Source: an uncultured Clostridia bacterium
Lineage (GTDB): Bacteria; Bacillota; Clostridia; Oscillospirales; Ruminococcaceae
Direction: 5' to 3'
Assembly: GCA_947381875.1 (NCBI GenBank)
Contig: CANCXY010000101.1
Location: forward strand, 1 to 11,018
Length of the DNA stretch: 11,018 nucleotides
The translations under genes and the position numbers were made by a program. A model generated the notes under the pieces. That model was not told the origin of the DNA. It did no database searches and saw only the letters and a list, made by a program, of their open reading frames with translations. The first letter of the stretch is position 1. The number at the start of each line of letters is the position of its first letter. Shown here in pieces: positions 1 to 6,879 of this stretch.

Positions 1-628
1 GCTTCATGACCCGGAAAAGCCCCGCCGCCTTTATAGGGAGCATTTCCGGGTCTTTTACTTCTTCATCCTTCAGCGGGTATTCAAGATACCAGCTTTTGAA
101 TTTCAAGTATTCCGCCTGCGGATGCCCCTTCTCATACCCTGCGGGGACGTTCTTTAATGCCGACCCCTGTACGGTGAAATACTTTTCAAAATCCGGCGCG
201 TGGATAACCCTCTCCCATTCCTCCCCGTTCCGGGCAATATGCTCCCGTACCATCGCCGTTGCGTCCTTGAACATATCCGCGAACAGCCCGCCGCCCAAAA
301 AAGATTGGCCGCCCGGCTTGATCATAAGGTAATACCCAACAGGGACAGGCAGTTTCCCCATAGAGGAAATATGGGCGCGGAATGCGGGATTATAAGGCGA
401 TTTGTCGTGGCTGAACCGGGTATCCCTTACGAGCTTGAACGTAAGGTCTTTGGGGTCGTTATGTAAAATACTGCCGTCGAATTTGCCAATTTCCAGTATC
501 AACGCCTGTAATAAGGTTTTAAATTTGGCGTTCGCCCTTTTGTAGTCTTCCTTGTGCGCGTGATACCATTCCCGGTTGTTGTTCGCGCTCAGGGCCGATA
601 AGTAATCCAAAATATATGATGTATCCAT
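1..628 (-). CDS. DUF2461 family protein (TIGR02453-like), 3' end outside window
   Basis: The reading frame is open from an ATG at 628-626 to the left edge (209 whole codons, no stop). The start is well set: AAAGGAGG lies at 637-644, 8 nt upstream. The N-terminus (MDTSYILDYLSALSANNNRE) and the block LVRDTRFSHDKSPYNPAFRA around residues 65-85 are the hallmarks of the DUF2461/TIGR02453 family, as is the later HPQAEYLKFKSWYLEYP stretch. Family members are usually about 210-230 residues, so only a few residues should be missing. The biochemical function of the family is not established; these are soluble cytoplasmic proteins, and no signal peptide or membrane segment is visible here. It lies 83 nt downstream of the sigma factor gene on the same strand with no terminator between, so co-transcription is plausible. 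The family call is confident; the function is unknown. Confidence 0.85.
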   Translation of the reverse strand, partial: MDTSYILDYLSALSANNNREWYHAHKEDYKRANAKFKTLLQALILEIGKFDGSILHNDPKDLTFKLVRDTRFSHDKSPYNPAFRAHISSMGKLPVPVGYYLMIKPGGQSFLGGGLFADMFKDATAMVREHIARNGEEWERVIHAPDFEKYFTVQGSALKNVPAGYEKGHPQAEYLKFKSWYLEYPLKDEEVKDPEMLPIKAAGLFRVMK

Positions 629-711
629 AGCAGCTGCCTCCTTTATAGAAAAACTCCTTGAAAACGGGTAATACTTCCTGTATTTCCCAGCCTGGGGTAT
701 CAAAATTTTAT

Positions 712-1584
712 TTACTTTTCAGTGGTTCCACGATAGGATTGCTGTATAACAGAGAACTGTGTGGAGTCCAGAAATCCTTGTATCAGCCGCCTCACGCGTT
801 CGGGGGATCGATAGGGCTTGCAGAAGGAGAAATTCTGCGAGAAACCATCAATATCCTCCATAGCGTTTTTCACGTCTACCATAGTCTGTATGGGGATCTC
901 CGCAGCAGCCGTATAATCCCTACGCATTGGATCGATCCGATGGTTTTGTATGGCATAATTTACCCTGTCCTTGCATCTGCATTTGCCGCCGCCATACGTC
1001 CCGCAGTATTGGCCTAAAAAATCCGCCATTTTTTTGCGTACCCGCGAAAGCCGCTGGCGGTACGCCTCCGGCATCATCTCCAGGATCTCCCCCGCAATAC
1101 GGCTGTCGAGCTTGAACATTGTGCCCAGGATGAAAATACATCTGCTCTCCGGGTCCAGGCATTGCAGCATCACATTTGTACAGGCCATTTTCAGTTCTTC
1201 CACCAACAGATCTTTTTCTACATCCTGCGTTAAGTCGGGCACATCCTGTGTTTTCCCGTTTTCTATATCGTCCCCATAATATTCAAAGCTCAACGGATGG
1301 TGGGCGAACATATGCTTTTTGTAATTTTTCAGATGGTTTGCCGCAATACGGAATACCCACGTTGTAAACGCGCTTTCGCCCCGGAACGAAGAAAGATGTG
1401 TGATCATTTTCAATAAAATATCCTGCGCGGCGTCCTCCGCGTCCGCAAACGTGCCAAGCATCCGCAGAGACAGGTTGAACACCATATCCTGTACGCCCGC
1501 GACAAGCGTTTCCAGGGCCTCTTTGTCCCCGGCTGTGGCCTGGCCGACCAAAGCCCGCCATTCTTCATTTGTTCTTTTATCCAT
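712..1584 (-). CDS. ECF-type RNA polymerase sigma factor with C-terminal Cys-containing extension
   Basis: This is a 290-residue sigma-70 family factor of the extracytoplasmic function (ECF) type, which would direct RNA polymerase to a small regulon. Region 2 spans about residues 13-90, with DAEDAAQDILLKMITHL and FRGESAFTTWVFRIAANHLKN-like core elements; region 4 spans about 133-190, ending in the helix-turn-helix stretch AYRQRLSRVRKKMADFL. ECF factors are typically 160-200 residues, so about 100 extra residues follow region 4. The extension opens with YCGTYGGGKCRCKDR (Cys194, Cys202, Cys204) and continues with AIQNHRIDP, an arrangement I recall from a group of ECF factors with C-terminal tails. 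The start is supported by AAGGAGG at 1593-1599, 8 nt upstream. No anti-sigma gene lies next to it, so the tail may be the regulatory part (inference). The sigma call is firm; the subgroup and stimulus are not known. Confidence 0.9.
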   Translation of the reverse strand: MDKRTNEEWRALVGQATAGDKEALETLVAGVQDMVFNLSLRMLGTFADAEDAAQDILLKMITHLSSFRGESAFTTWVFRIAANHLKNYKKHMFAHHPLSFEYYGDDIENGKTQDVPDLTQDVEKDLLVEELKMACTNVMLQCLDPESRCIFILGTMFKLDSRIAGEILEMMPEAYRQRLSRVRKKMADFLGQYCGTYGGGKCRCKDRVNYAIQNHRIDPMRRDYTAAAEIPIQTMVDVKNAMEDIDGFSQNFSFCKPYRSPERVRRLIQGFLDSTQFSVIQQSYRGTTEK

Positions 1585-1605
1585 ATTTTGAACCTCCTTA
1601 CTTCA

Positions 1606-1634
1606 TTAGACAACGCGCCCTTGCCTTTGTGACA
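1606..1634 (-). promoter_or_regulatory. candidate ECF-type promoter, possibly autoregulatory
   Basis: Read on the minus strand, TGTCACA (1634-1628) is followed after 16 nt by GTCTAATG (1611-1604). ECF promoters of the TGTCACA/CGTC class have this form and spacing, and ECF genes often control themselves. Transcription would start near 1599-1600, at the 5' edge of the ribosome binding site, giving an unusually short leader. No TTGACA/TATAAT pair is visible in the same stretch. The call rests on motif resemblance only. Confidence 0.45.
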
Positions 1635-1670
1635 AAAAAGAACCGTTGTTTTTATCCCGCTGTGTTATCA

Positions 1671-1705
1671 TAAAAAGCAAAAGGAGGCGGAGATCCGCCT
1701 CCTTT
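1671..1705 (-). terminator. intrinsic terminator of the ABC transporter operon
   Basis: A perfect 12-bp inverted repeat (AAAGGAGGCGGA at 1680-1691 and its complement at 1694-1705, 2-nt centre) sits 15 nt past the permease stop codon. On the minus strand the stem is followed by TTGCTTTTT, a typical U-rich tail. It separates the ABC operon from the downstream sigma factor gene and its own promoter. Confidence 0.85.
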
Positions 1706-1719
1706 CCGCGCCAATACGT

Positions 1720-4700
1720 TCACTCCGGCGCTTTCATGCTCTCCACCATGCTGATATTGCGCAGCTTCCGCCGCAAAACCAGATCGACCAGCACCGAGAA
1801 CACCACCGTGAGCGCCGCCGAATACACAAAGCTCAATGGCTTTACATCACGCCCGAACATCACCAGGTCAACCTCCACCGTGCGCATGATGAACGCATGG
1901 AGGAATACCCCCAGCACCAGCCCCACGCACATACCGATCAGCGTGAGGACATTCGATTCACGCGAGACATACGCGCCCACCTCGCGCTCAAAAAAGCCCA
2001 GTACCTTGATGGTCGCGATCTCCTTCGTGCGCTCGGTGATATTGATGTTCAGCAGGTTATACAGCACCACAAACGCCAGCATGCCCGCGCACAGGATAAT
2101 GACATACACCACATAATTGATGCTTTCGATCGTATCATCCAGACTGCGGCGCATCACGCTCATCCAGGTGAAGCCCGCTACGCCGCTCACGTCCAGCAGC
2201 GCCGCCGAGAACGCGTCGTCCTCATCCGCCGCCCCCTCGGCCAGCGTGCCCAGTACGCTGTTGGGTACCGGCTCAGCCCCGTAGGCCCGCTCATAGCTTT
2301 CGGGTGTCAGGTAAATGTAATTTTCCACATAGTTTTCCGCAATTCCTGTGATGGCAAACGCCGCCTTTTTGCCGTCCGTGTTCTCAATCGTCACACTGTC
2401 GCCCACAGAGAGCTTTAATGTCTCGGCAAACTTTTCCGTCACCACAACGCCGTCGTCCGTCAGCGGTACGGCGCGGCGGCTCTTGCGCTCATGCAGGTCA
2501 ATCATGCCGCCCATGCGGGACGCGTCCGAAGGCGTAAACAGATATACCGGGCACGTCACATCGCCCTGCTCTACCTCCGTGCGCTCCTGACGCACCGCCA
2601 GCCAGCTTTTCACCTGCGCGGAATCGTTCATATGCGCGGTGAAATCCTTGTTTTCCAGTGCGCGCCGATTGCTGAGCGTGAGCATAAAGTCATAGGTGAA
2701 AACGTCGCCAAACTGCTTGGCGATAATGTCGCCAATGGAATCCTGTAAGCCGAAACCCGTCACCAACAGCGCCGTACATCCGGCCACGCCCACCACTGTC
2801 ATGAAAAAGCGCTTTTTGTAGCGTAAAAGGTTGCGCGCCGTGACCTTGTGCGTGAATTTCATGCGCGACCAGAGTGGTGTCATGCGCTCTAAGAAAATGC
2901 GCTTTCCCGCTTTGGGCGCTTTGGGCAGAAGGAGCTGTGCCGCCCATTCGCGCAGCGTCTGGCTGCACGCGTTCAGCGTGGCGAATGTAGTACACAGCAG
3001 TGCCGCGCCCACGCCCGCAAGCGCGATATATGGGTGGAACAGGAAGTGGAAATCTGGGATATTGTACATGATGCCGTAGGCGTTCCATATGACAAGCGGG
3101 ATGGCCGTGAACCCGAACGCCAGCCCCGCCGCGCCGCCCAGCAGCGTCGCGATCCACGCATACAGCAGGTATTTCAGCATGATTTGCCCGCGCTTATAGC
3201 CCAATGCTTTCAGCGTGCCGATCTGTAATCGCTCCTCCTCCACCATGCGCGTCATGGTGGTGAGCGCCACCAGCGCGGCCACTAAGAAGAAGAACACCGG
3301 GAATACGGTCGTGATGGCCTCCAATTTCTCCACATTCGACAAAAAGCCCGACCAGCCCACATGGCTGTCGCGGTCCAGCACCATCCATTCGGGCACTTCT
3401 AAATCTTTTAGCTCGCGTTCCGCCTCGGCGATCTGTTCCTCGGCGTCGGCCAACTGCTCGGCGGCGCTCTTTTTCTGGCGTTCGTATTCCTTCTCGCCCT
3501 TTTCAAAATCGGCTTTGCCGCTCTCCCAGGCTTCCAGCCCCGCTTCGTACTGCTCCCGCGCCGCCGCAAGCTGCTTTTCCGCCAACTCGATTTGCAGGCG
3601 CGCCAGATCGGGGGCCAATTCGATCTGCATCTGGCCGACGGACACCTGTTTTTCCGCCTCGGCAAGCTGCTTTTTGCCCTCCCACAGCGCGTCTTCGGCG
3701 GCGTCTAACTGCGCCTCCGCTTCTTTTAACTGCGGCAGGCCCGCTTCAAGCTGTGCCTCAGCCTCGGCGATCTGCTTTTCGCCGTCGGCGATCTGCGCCT
3801 CACCCGCCGTGATCTGCGCCTCGCCCGCTGTGATCTGCGCCTCGCCGTCGGCGATCTCTTTTTCATAGTTTGCAATATCGCGTTTGGCGTCCTCCATCTG
3901 GCCGCGCAGGGAATTGACGGTGGTATCGGCCATATCGTAGGCGGACTGCGCCACCTCCAATTCCGCCTGCGCGGCTTCCAGCGCGACCTTCTGGGGGGAG
4001 ACGACCAGTTGGGCGGCGCTCAGCTTTGCCAATGCCTCAATCTCGGCCTTTGTCAAATCCTCTGCCGCTGTCTGGTAGATGTCCAGATTACTCTTTGCAT
4101 CTTCGCGGGCCTGTTGGAGAGCCGGGGCCGTCTCCGGGTTGTTCTGCACCCAGTCGTTTTCGGCCTGGATGGCGCTCCATTCCGTGACAGTGCCGTCCTC
4201 CTCCGTTCTGGTAAATCCGCCGTCTTCCTTCGGCACACATCCAGCGGCCTGCATATATGCGCTGACGGAATCCGTCACCGCCTGCTGTGCCGCCTGGTAC
4301 GCGGCCTCGGCGGCCTGCCGGTTCGTTTCGTTTTCCGCTTTGTTTTTCTGGGCTTCATCATACGCCTGTTCCAGCGCCGCCATCCCCACGGTTTCGCACG
4401 CCTGTTTATACTGCGCCTGCGCGCTGTCTACATTGGCCTGCAAGGGCGGCAGCTTCGCGCCCAATTCGTCACGCTGCGTCTCCGCTTCGGAGAGCGACGG
4501 TTCCAGCGAAAGCAGCATCTTGCGCGCTGCCGCCAAAAGCTGACGCGTCATGGCAAGCTGTGTTTTCGCGTCGGATAGCTGCTGCCTTGTGTCGGAAAGC
4601 TGCTTCTTCGCGTCGGAAAGCTCCTGCTTTTTTTCTTTCAGTGTCTGACGGCCCTCGGCGATCTCCTCTTTCTTCTCGTCGAGCTGCGCGCGCCCGCGCT

Positions 4701-5805
4701 CTATCTCGCGTTCCCCTTCCGCAATCTGCTGCTGGGCGTCCAACAGCGCGGCCTTGCCGTCGGCAAGCTCCTGCTGCTTTTGCGCAAGCGTATTCGGCAG
4801 GGTCTGTATCTGCTGTGAAAGCTCTTTTTCCCCCTGCTCGATCTGCCGTTTCGCCTTGTCTAACTCAGTTTCCCCGTCCTCTACCTGGTCGCGGCCCTCG
4901 GCAAGCTGATCGGCGGCGTCGCTCAGTTTTTCATCCGCTTCGCTGCGGGCCTTGGCAAGCTCGGTGCGCGCCTTGTCCAATTCGCGCTCGGCTTCCTCCT
5001 TCACCTCTTTGTAGCGCGCCTCGCACCGCGCGCCGCTGGCCTCCTCGATGTGTGCCGCCACTTCCTCCACAAGCGCTTCATATTCCGCGCTCTCGCCCGC
5101 TAAATCGCGCGCACCCGCCACGGAGGCGAATATCTCACTGTAGACCTGCTGGGAAAAACACTCCTCCGGTACATACATTTTCATGGCAACCGTGCCGTTG
5201 CCAATGGAGGCGCTTTCGCGGTCGGCCAAAGAGCAGTAATAGGCCGTGCGGACAATGCCGACGACCTTAAATTCTGTATCATAAAGCGTATCGCTGGTAT
5301 CACCGTTCGTCTGAGAGAGGCGCACCGTGCCGCCCACACCCAGAGGCCCCACGCCCCCGACGCCGCCGCCCGCCACCAGTACACATTCGGCCCGCCGCAG
5401 CGGCAGACGCCCTTCCAGCACCTCGACACGGTTCAGGTAGCCGATCGGTTCGCGCTCCTCGATCTGATCCGTGGGCAGGCTGTGTACGCGCGTGACGATG
5501 TTTTTCTGTTCGCCCGCGTCTATGAACACGTCGGTGAAGTGCGCGGGCATCACATCCTCGACGCCCTGCGTGCGTTCCACAACGGCAACGTCGTCTTTTG
5601 TAAGCCCCAGCGGGCTGACGACGCGCAGGTCGTGGACATACATGCGGTCAAAGTAAGTATCGGCGGCGGCGCGCATATTGATAGGAATGGCGAACAGCCC
5701 GGCCAGCAGCCCCACGCCCAGCGCCACAATGGCGGCAATGGCGGCCAGGCGGCTGACGCTCGTTTTCATCGTGCGCAGGATGACTTTGTGGTATGTCTTT
5801 TTCAC
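1720..5805 (-). CDS. ABC transporter permease, duplicated FtsX/MacB type with giant extracytoplasmic coiled coil
   Basis: This 1361-residue permease belongs to the MacB/FtsX (type VII, mechanotransmission) class. In order: TM1 at about 19-42; a MacB-like outer domain to about 250; a very long Ala/Glu/Gln/Lys-rich coiled coil at about 252-800 rich in xxxLxxG-type heptads; TM2-4 at about 832-850, 878-902 and 925-945; TM5 at about 999-1020; a second outer domain; then a C-terminal FtsX block with TM6-8 near 1228-1252, 1285-1307 and 1323-1342. The coil is broken once near its middle (about 518-565) by a Gly/Pro/Thr/Trp-containing segment with a lone Cys523, as expected for the tip of an antiparallel hairpin. 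The start is GTG, 4 nt after the stop of the ATPase gene, with no strong ribosome binding site, so translation is probably coupled. Substrate or partner is unknown; lipid, peptide or antibiotic handling, or wall hydrolase control, are all possible. Confidence 0.9.
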   Translation of the reverse strand: MKKTYHKVILRTMKTSVSRLAAIAAIVALGVGLLAGLFAIPINMRAAADTYFDRMYVHDLRVVSPLGLTKDDVAVVERTQGVEDVMPAHFTDVFIDAGEQKNIVTRVHSLPTDQIEEREPIGYLNRVEVLEGRLPLRRAECVLVAGGGVGGVGPLGVGGTVRLSQTNGDTSDTLYDTEFKVVGIVRTAYYCSLADRESASIGNGTVAMKMYVPEECFSQQVYSEIFASVAGARDLAGESAEYEALVEEVAAHIEEASGARCEARYKEVKEEAERELDKARTELAKARSEADEKLSDAADQLAEGRDQVEDGETELDKAKRQIEQGEKELSQQIQTLPNTLAQKQQELADGKAALLDAQQQIAEGEREIERGRAQLDEKKEEIAEGRQTLKEKKQELSDAKKQLSDTRQQLSDAKTQLAMTRQLLAAARKMLLSLEPSLSEAETQRDELGAKLPPLQANVDSAQAQYKQACETVGMAALEQAYDEAQKNKAENETNRQAAEAAYQAAQQAVTDSVSAYMQAAGCVPKEDGGFTRTEEDGTVTEWSAIQAENDWVQNNPETAPALQQAREDAKSNLDIYQTAAEDLTKAEIEALAKLSAAQLVVSPQKVALEAAQAELEVAQSAYDMADTTVNSLRGQMEDAKRDIANYEKEIADGEAQITAGEAQITAGEAQIADGEKQIAEAEAQLEAGLPQLKEAEAQLDAAEDALWEGKKQLAEAEKQVSVGQMQIELAPDLARLQIELAEKQLAAAREQYEAGLEAWESGKADFEKGEKEYERQKKSAAEQLADAEEQIAEAERELKDLEVPEWMVLDRDSHVGWSGFLSNVEKLEAITTVFPVFFFLVAALVALTTMTRMVEEERLQIGTLKALGYKRGQIMLKYLLYAWIATLLGGAAGLAFGFTAIPLVIWNAYGIMYNIPDFHFLFHPYIALAGVGAALLCTTFATLNACSQTLREWAAQLLLPKAPKAGKRIFLERMTPLWSRMKFTHKVTARNLLRYKKRFFMTVVGVAGCTALLVTGFGLQDSIGDIIAKQFGDVFTYDFMLTLSNRRALENKDFTAHMNDSAQVKSWLAVRQERTEVEQGDVTCPVYLFTPSDASRMGGMIDLHERKSRRAVPLTDDGVVVTEKFAETLKLSVGDSVTIENTDGKKAAFAITGIAENYVENYIYLTPESYERAYGAEPVPNSVLGTLAEGAADEDDAFSAALLDVSGVAGFTWMSVMRRSLDDTIESINYVVYVIILCAGMLAFVVLYNLLNINITERTKEIATIKVLGFFEREVGAYVSRESNVLTLIGMCVGLVLGVFLHAFIMRTVEVDLVMFGRDVKPLSFVYSAALTVVFSVLVDLVLRRKLRNISMVESMKAPE
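3769..3852 (-). repeat. 21-bp tandem repeat inside the permease coiled coil
   Basis: Four consecutive 21-bp units (3769-3789, 3790-3810, 3811-3831, 3832-3852), each beginning GATCTGC on the plus strand, encode heptads of the form GEAQITA or GEKQIAE. The middle units differ at only a few bases, so they look like recent in-frame duplications. One unit equals one heptad, so gain or loss of a unit would preserve the coiled-coil register. Confidence 0.8.
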
Positions 5806-5809
5806 GCCG

Positions 5810-6514
5810 TCACCACTCGATCTCTTCCACAGGCGTGGGATGCTCGTTCACATCATTGGAGATGGCCTGCCCGCTCTTGATGCGGATTACGCGGTCAGCC
5901 ATAGCCGTGAGCGCCGAATTATGCGTGATGACGATAACGGTCCGCCCGGTGCTGCGGCAGGTGTCCTGCAAAAGCCCCAGTACCTGTTTGCCGGTGACGT
6001 AATCCAGCGCGCCCGTCGGCTCGTCGCATAAAAGGATCTTCGGGTTTTTCGCCAGTGCCCGCGCGATAGAGACGCGCTGCTGTTCGCCGCCCGATAGCTG
6101 CGCGGGGAAATTCCCCATACGGTGCCCAAGCCCTACCTGTTTCAGCGTAGCGGCGGCGGGCAGGGGCGCTTTGCATATCTCGCTTGCCAGCTCCACATTT
6201 TCCAGTGCCGTCAGGTTCTGCACGAGGTTATAGAACTGGAACACGAACCCCACGTCGTACCGGCGGTATTCGGTAAGCTGGCGCTGATTGCACGCGCTCA
6301 CCTCGGTGCCATCCAGCCAGATATGCCCTTCGTCGCAGGTATCCATGCCGCCCAACATATTCAGTACGGTGGTCTTGCCCGCGCCGGACGGCCCGACGAT
6401 AATACAAAACTCCCCTTTGTCGATATGGAAAGTGACGTGGTCGGCGGCGGCGATGCGCGTTTCGCCCATCTGATAAAACTTGCATACGTTGTCAAATACG
6501 ACAAAATGCTCCAA
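5810..6514 (-). CDS. ABC transporter ATP-binding protein (MacB/LolD/FtsE class)
   Basis: This 234-residue ATPase powers the permease encoded directly downstream. All motifs are intact: Walker A GPSGAGKTT (41-49), Q-loop Gln93 in VFQFYNLVQN, signature LSGGEQQRVSIARAL (140-154), Walker B ILLCDEPTGALD (160-171, catalytic Glu165) and H-loop His198 in VITHN. Length and motif wording fit the MacB/LolD/FtsE class. I place the start at TTG 6514-6512 because GGAGG lies 7 nt upstream and the protein then begins just before the conserved N-terminal strand (VVFDNVCKFYQ). An ATG 35 codons further upstream (6619) would add residues unlike the family and would translate through a 17-bp hairpin. The leader carries that hairpin (6546-6584). 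The gene is divergent from the ZIP gene. Confidence 0.93.
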   Translation of the reverse strand: MEHFVVFDNVCKFYQMGETRIAAADHVTFHIDKGEFCIIVGPSGAGKTTVLNMLGGMDTCDEGHIWLDGTEVSACNQRQLTEYRRYDVGFVFQFYNLVQNLTALENVELASEICKAPLPAAATLKQVGLGHRMGNFPAQLSGGEQQRVSIARALAKNPKILLCDEPTGALDYVTGKQVLGLLQDTCRSTGRTVIVITHNSALTAMADRVIRIKSGQAISNDVNEHPTPVEEIEW

Positions 6515-6545
6515 ACAAAGCCCTCCAGAATATTTTTTACACCGG

Positions 6546-6584
6546 CCAGGATTTTTCCCGCCCGTCAGGCGGGAAAAATCCTGG
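6546..6584. repeat. perfect 17-bp hairpin in the leader of the ABC operon
   Basis: CCAGGATTTTTCCCGCC (6546-6562) and its exact complement (6568-6584) surround a 5-nt loop. In the minus-strand transcript it ends about 32 nt before the ATPase start codon. No U-run follows directly on either strand, so it is not a standard terminator. Its CCCGCC/GGCGGG centre is shared with the hairpins at 6753-6848 and 10823-10851, which suggests a dispersed repeat family rather than a site unique to this operon. Confidence 0.85.
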
Positions 6585-6605
6585 GAAATCCCACTTTGTT
6601 TTCTC

Positions 6606-6660
6606 CCCGAAAAAAGCAATCATAGATACTATATAAAAATTTTATGGAGAAATTATGAAT
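6606..6660 (-). promoter_or_regulatory. AT-rich segment, candidate promoter of the ABC operon
   Basis: This is the most AT-rich stretch of the divergent intergenic region. On the minus strand TTCATA (6659-6654) and TATATA (6635-6630) are 18 nt apart, a weak sigma-A-like match that would give a leader of about 110 nt containing the 17-bp hairpin. For the plus-strand ZIP gene I see no convincing promoter in 6620-6879. The placement is tentative. Confidence 0.25.
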
Positions 6661-6752
6661 ACGGCATGAAAATTCGCCCCCTGCGCATAGGTATACATTG
6701 GAAAAAGGCACAGGAATCAATTTTTGCATATTTGCGCGGCGGGAAGCAATAA

Positions 6753-6848
6753 TCCCGCTGTTCCTTCCCGCCTTTGGCAGGGAGGACAGGCAAAATTTAG
6801 ATCCCACTGTTCCTCCCCGCCGAAGGCGGGGGAGGAACAGGCAAAATT
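6753..6848. repeat. two tandem copies of a 49-bp GC-rich hairpin repeat
   Basis: Copy A (6753-6797) and copy B (6802-6848) share TCCC-R-CTGTTCCT-Y-CCCGCC, a short loop, a G-rich return arm and the tail CAGGCAAAATT; their starts are 49 nt apart. Copy B folds into a 15-bp stem (6807-6821 with 6825-6840) with one bulged G. Copy A is degenerate. They lie between the ABC promoter region and the ribosome binding site of the ZIP gene, so they may be in its leader. Apart from these repeats, the other hairpin and the weak promoter, nothing else is visible in 6515-6879. Confidence 0.8.
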
Positions 6849-6879
6849 GATTCCCCAGGGAAAAAGGGGGTACACCACA

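Noticed and set aside
687..697. Short palindrome between the sigma factor and DUF2461 genes as a terminator
   Set aside because: The stem is only 5 bp and no U-run follows in the minus-strand direction.
4287..5270. Plus-strand open frame of 327 codons inside the permease gene
   Set aside because: The product is Arg/Pro/Ala-rich, has no domain, and is antisense to the regular coiled-coil code, whose biased codons keep other frames open.
6515..6619. Upstream ATG start for the ABC ATPase
   Set aside because: It would read through the 17-bp hairpin and add 35 residues not typical of the family; GGAGG precedes the TTG at 6514.
6724..6879. Upstream ATG extension of the ZIP protein
   Set aside because: The added 52 residues would be translated hairpin repeats, unlike any ZIP N-terminus; a ribosome binding site lies before TTG 6880.
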